DNA from: JANQGH01 sp039177555
Lineage (GTDB): Bacteria; Pseudomonadota; Alphaproteobacteria; DSM-16000; Inquilinaceae
Length of the DNA: 13,941 bases
Assembly: GCA_039177555.1 (NCBI GenBank)
Contig: JBCDFV010000077.1
Coordinates: forward strand, 1-13,941
Direction: 5' to 3'
Of this stretch, positions 13,935-13,941 are shown piece by piece. Under the pieces are notes generated by a model. It saw only the letters and a list, made by a program, of their open reading frames with translations, searched no databases and was not told the origin of the DNA. The translations under genes and the position numbers were made by a program. Position 1 is the stretch's first letter. The number at the start of each line of letters is the position of its first letter.

Positions 13935-13941
13935 GCAAAGA

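Overview
The window looks like chromosomal DNA of a GC-rich alphaproteobacterium. Third codon positions are strongly G/C, genes are tightly packed, ABC solute-binding proteins have Sec-type signal peptides, and the catabolic enzymes resemble those of Rhodospirillales or Rhizobiales-like soil and marine bacteria. That placement is inferred from style only; there is no rRNA or other phylogenetic marker. I see no tRNA, CRISPR array, insertion sequence or phage gene.

Layout. (1) Bases 1-3385, minus strand: a dipeptide/oligopeptide-type ABC importer, transcribed leftward as solute-binding protein, DppB-like permease, then DppC-like permease cut by the window edge; its ATPases would lie beyond the edge. 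(2) Bases 3584-7703, plus strand: a nucleoside hydrolase, then a CUT1-type importer (family 1 binding protein and two permeases) with no ATPase gene. (3) Bases 7716-8207, minus strand: a small secreted protein resembling the allene oxide cyclase/dirigent barrel. (4) Bases 8353-12089, plus strand: a tight five-gene operon of RedY/HapK-like protein, short-chain dehydrogenase, PuuE-like polysaccharide-deacetylase-fold hydrolase, MmgE/PrpD-family protein and Rieske ferredoxin. (5) Bases 12185-13934, plus strand: a MaoC-type hydratase and an acyl-CoA dehydrogenase.

The most interesting signal is not a gene. The palindrome TTGTCCGGACAA, set in A/T flanks, occurs three times: before the peptide-type binding protein (3408-3429, minus-strand unit), before the RedY-like gene (8322-8337) and before the MaoC gene (12135-12154). 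Each copy has a consensus TTGACA -35 box upstream on the strand of the gene it precedes, and each overlaps the predicted -10. This looks like one repressor controlling import and degradation of a single unknown compound. No regulator gene lies in the window.

Working model (inference): the peptide-type importer brings in a substrate, possibly an amide, imide or ureide-like compound. The PuuE-like hydrolase, the dehydrogenase, the MmgE/PrpD protein and a Rieske-fed oxygenase elsewhere process it, and the MaoC hydratase and acyl-CoA dehydrogenase finish the acyl-CoA part. The nucleoside hydrolase and CUT1 transporter form a second uptake unit that has no clear copy of the operator of its own.
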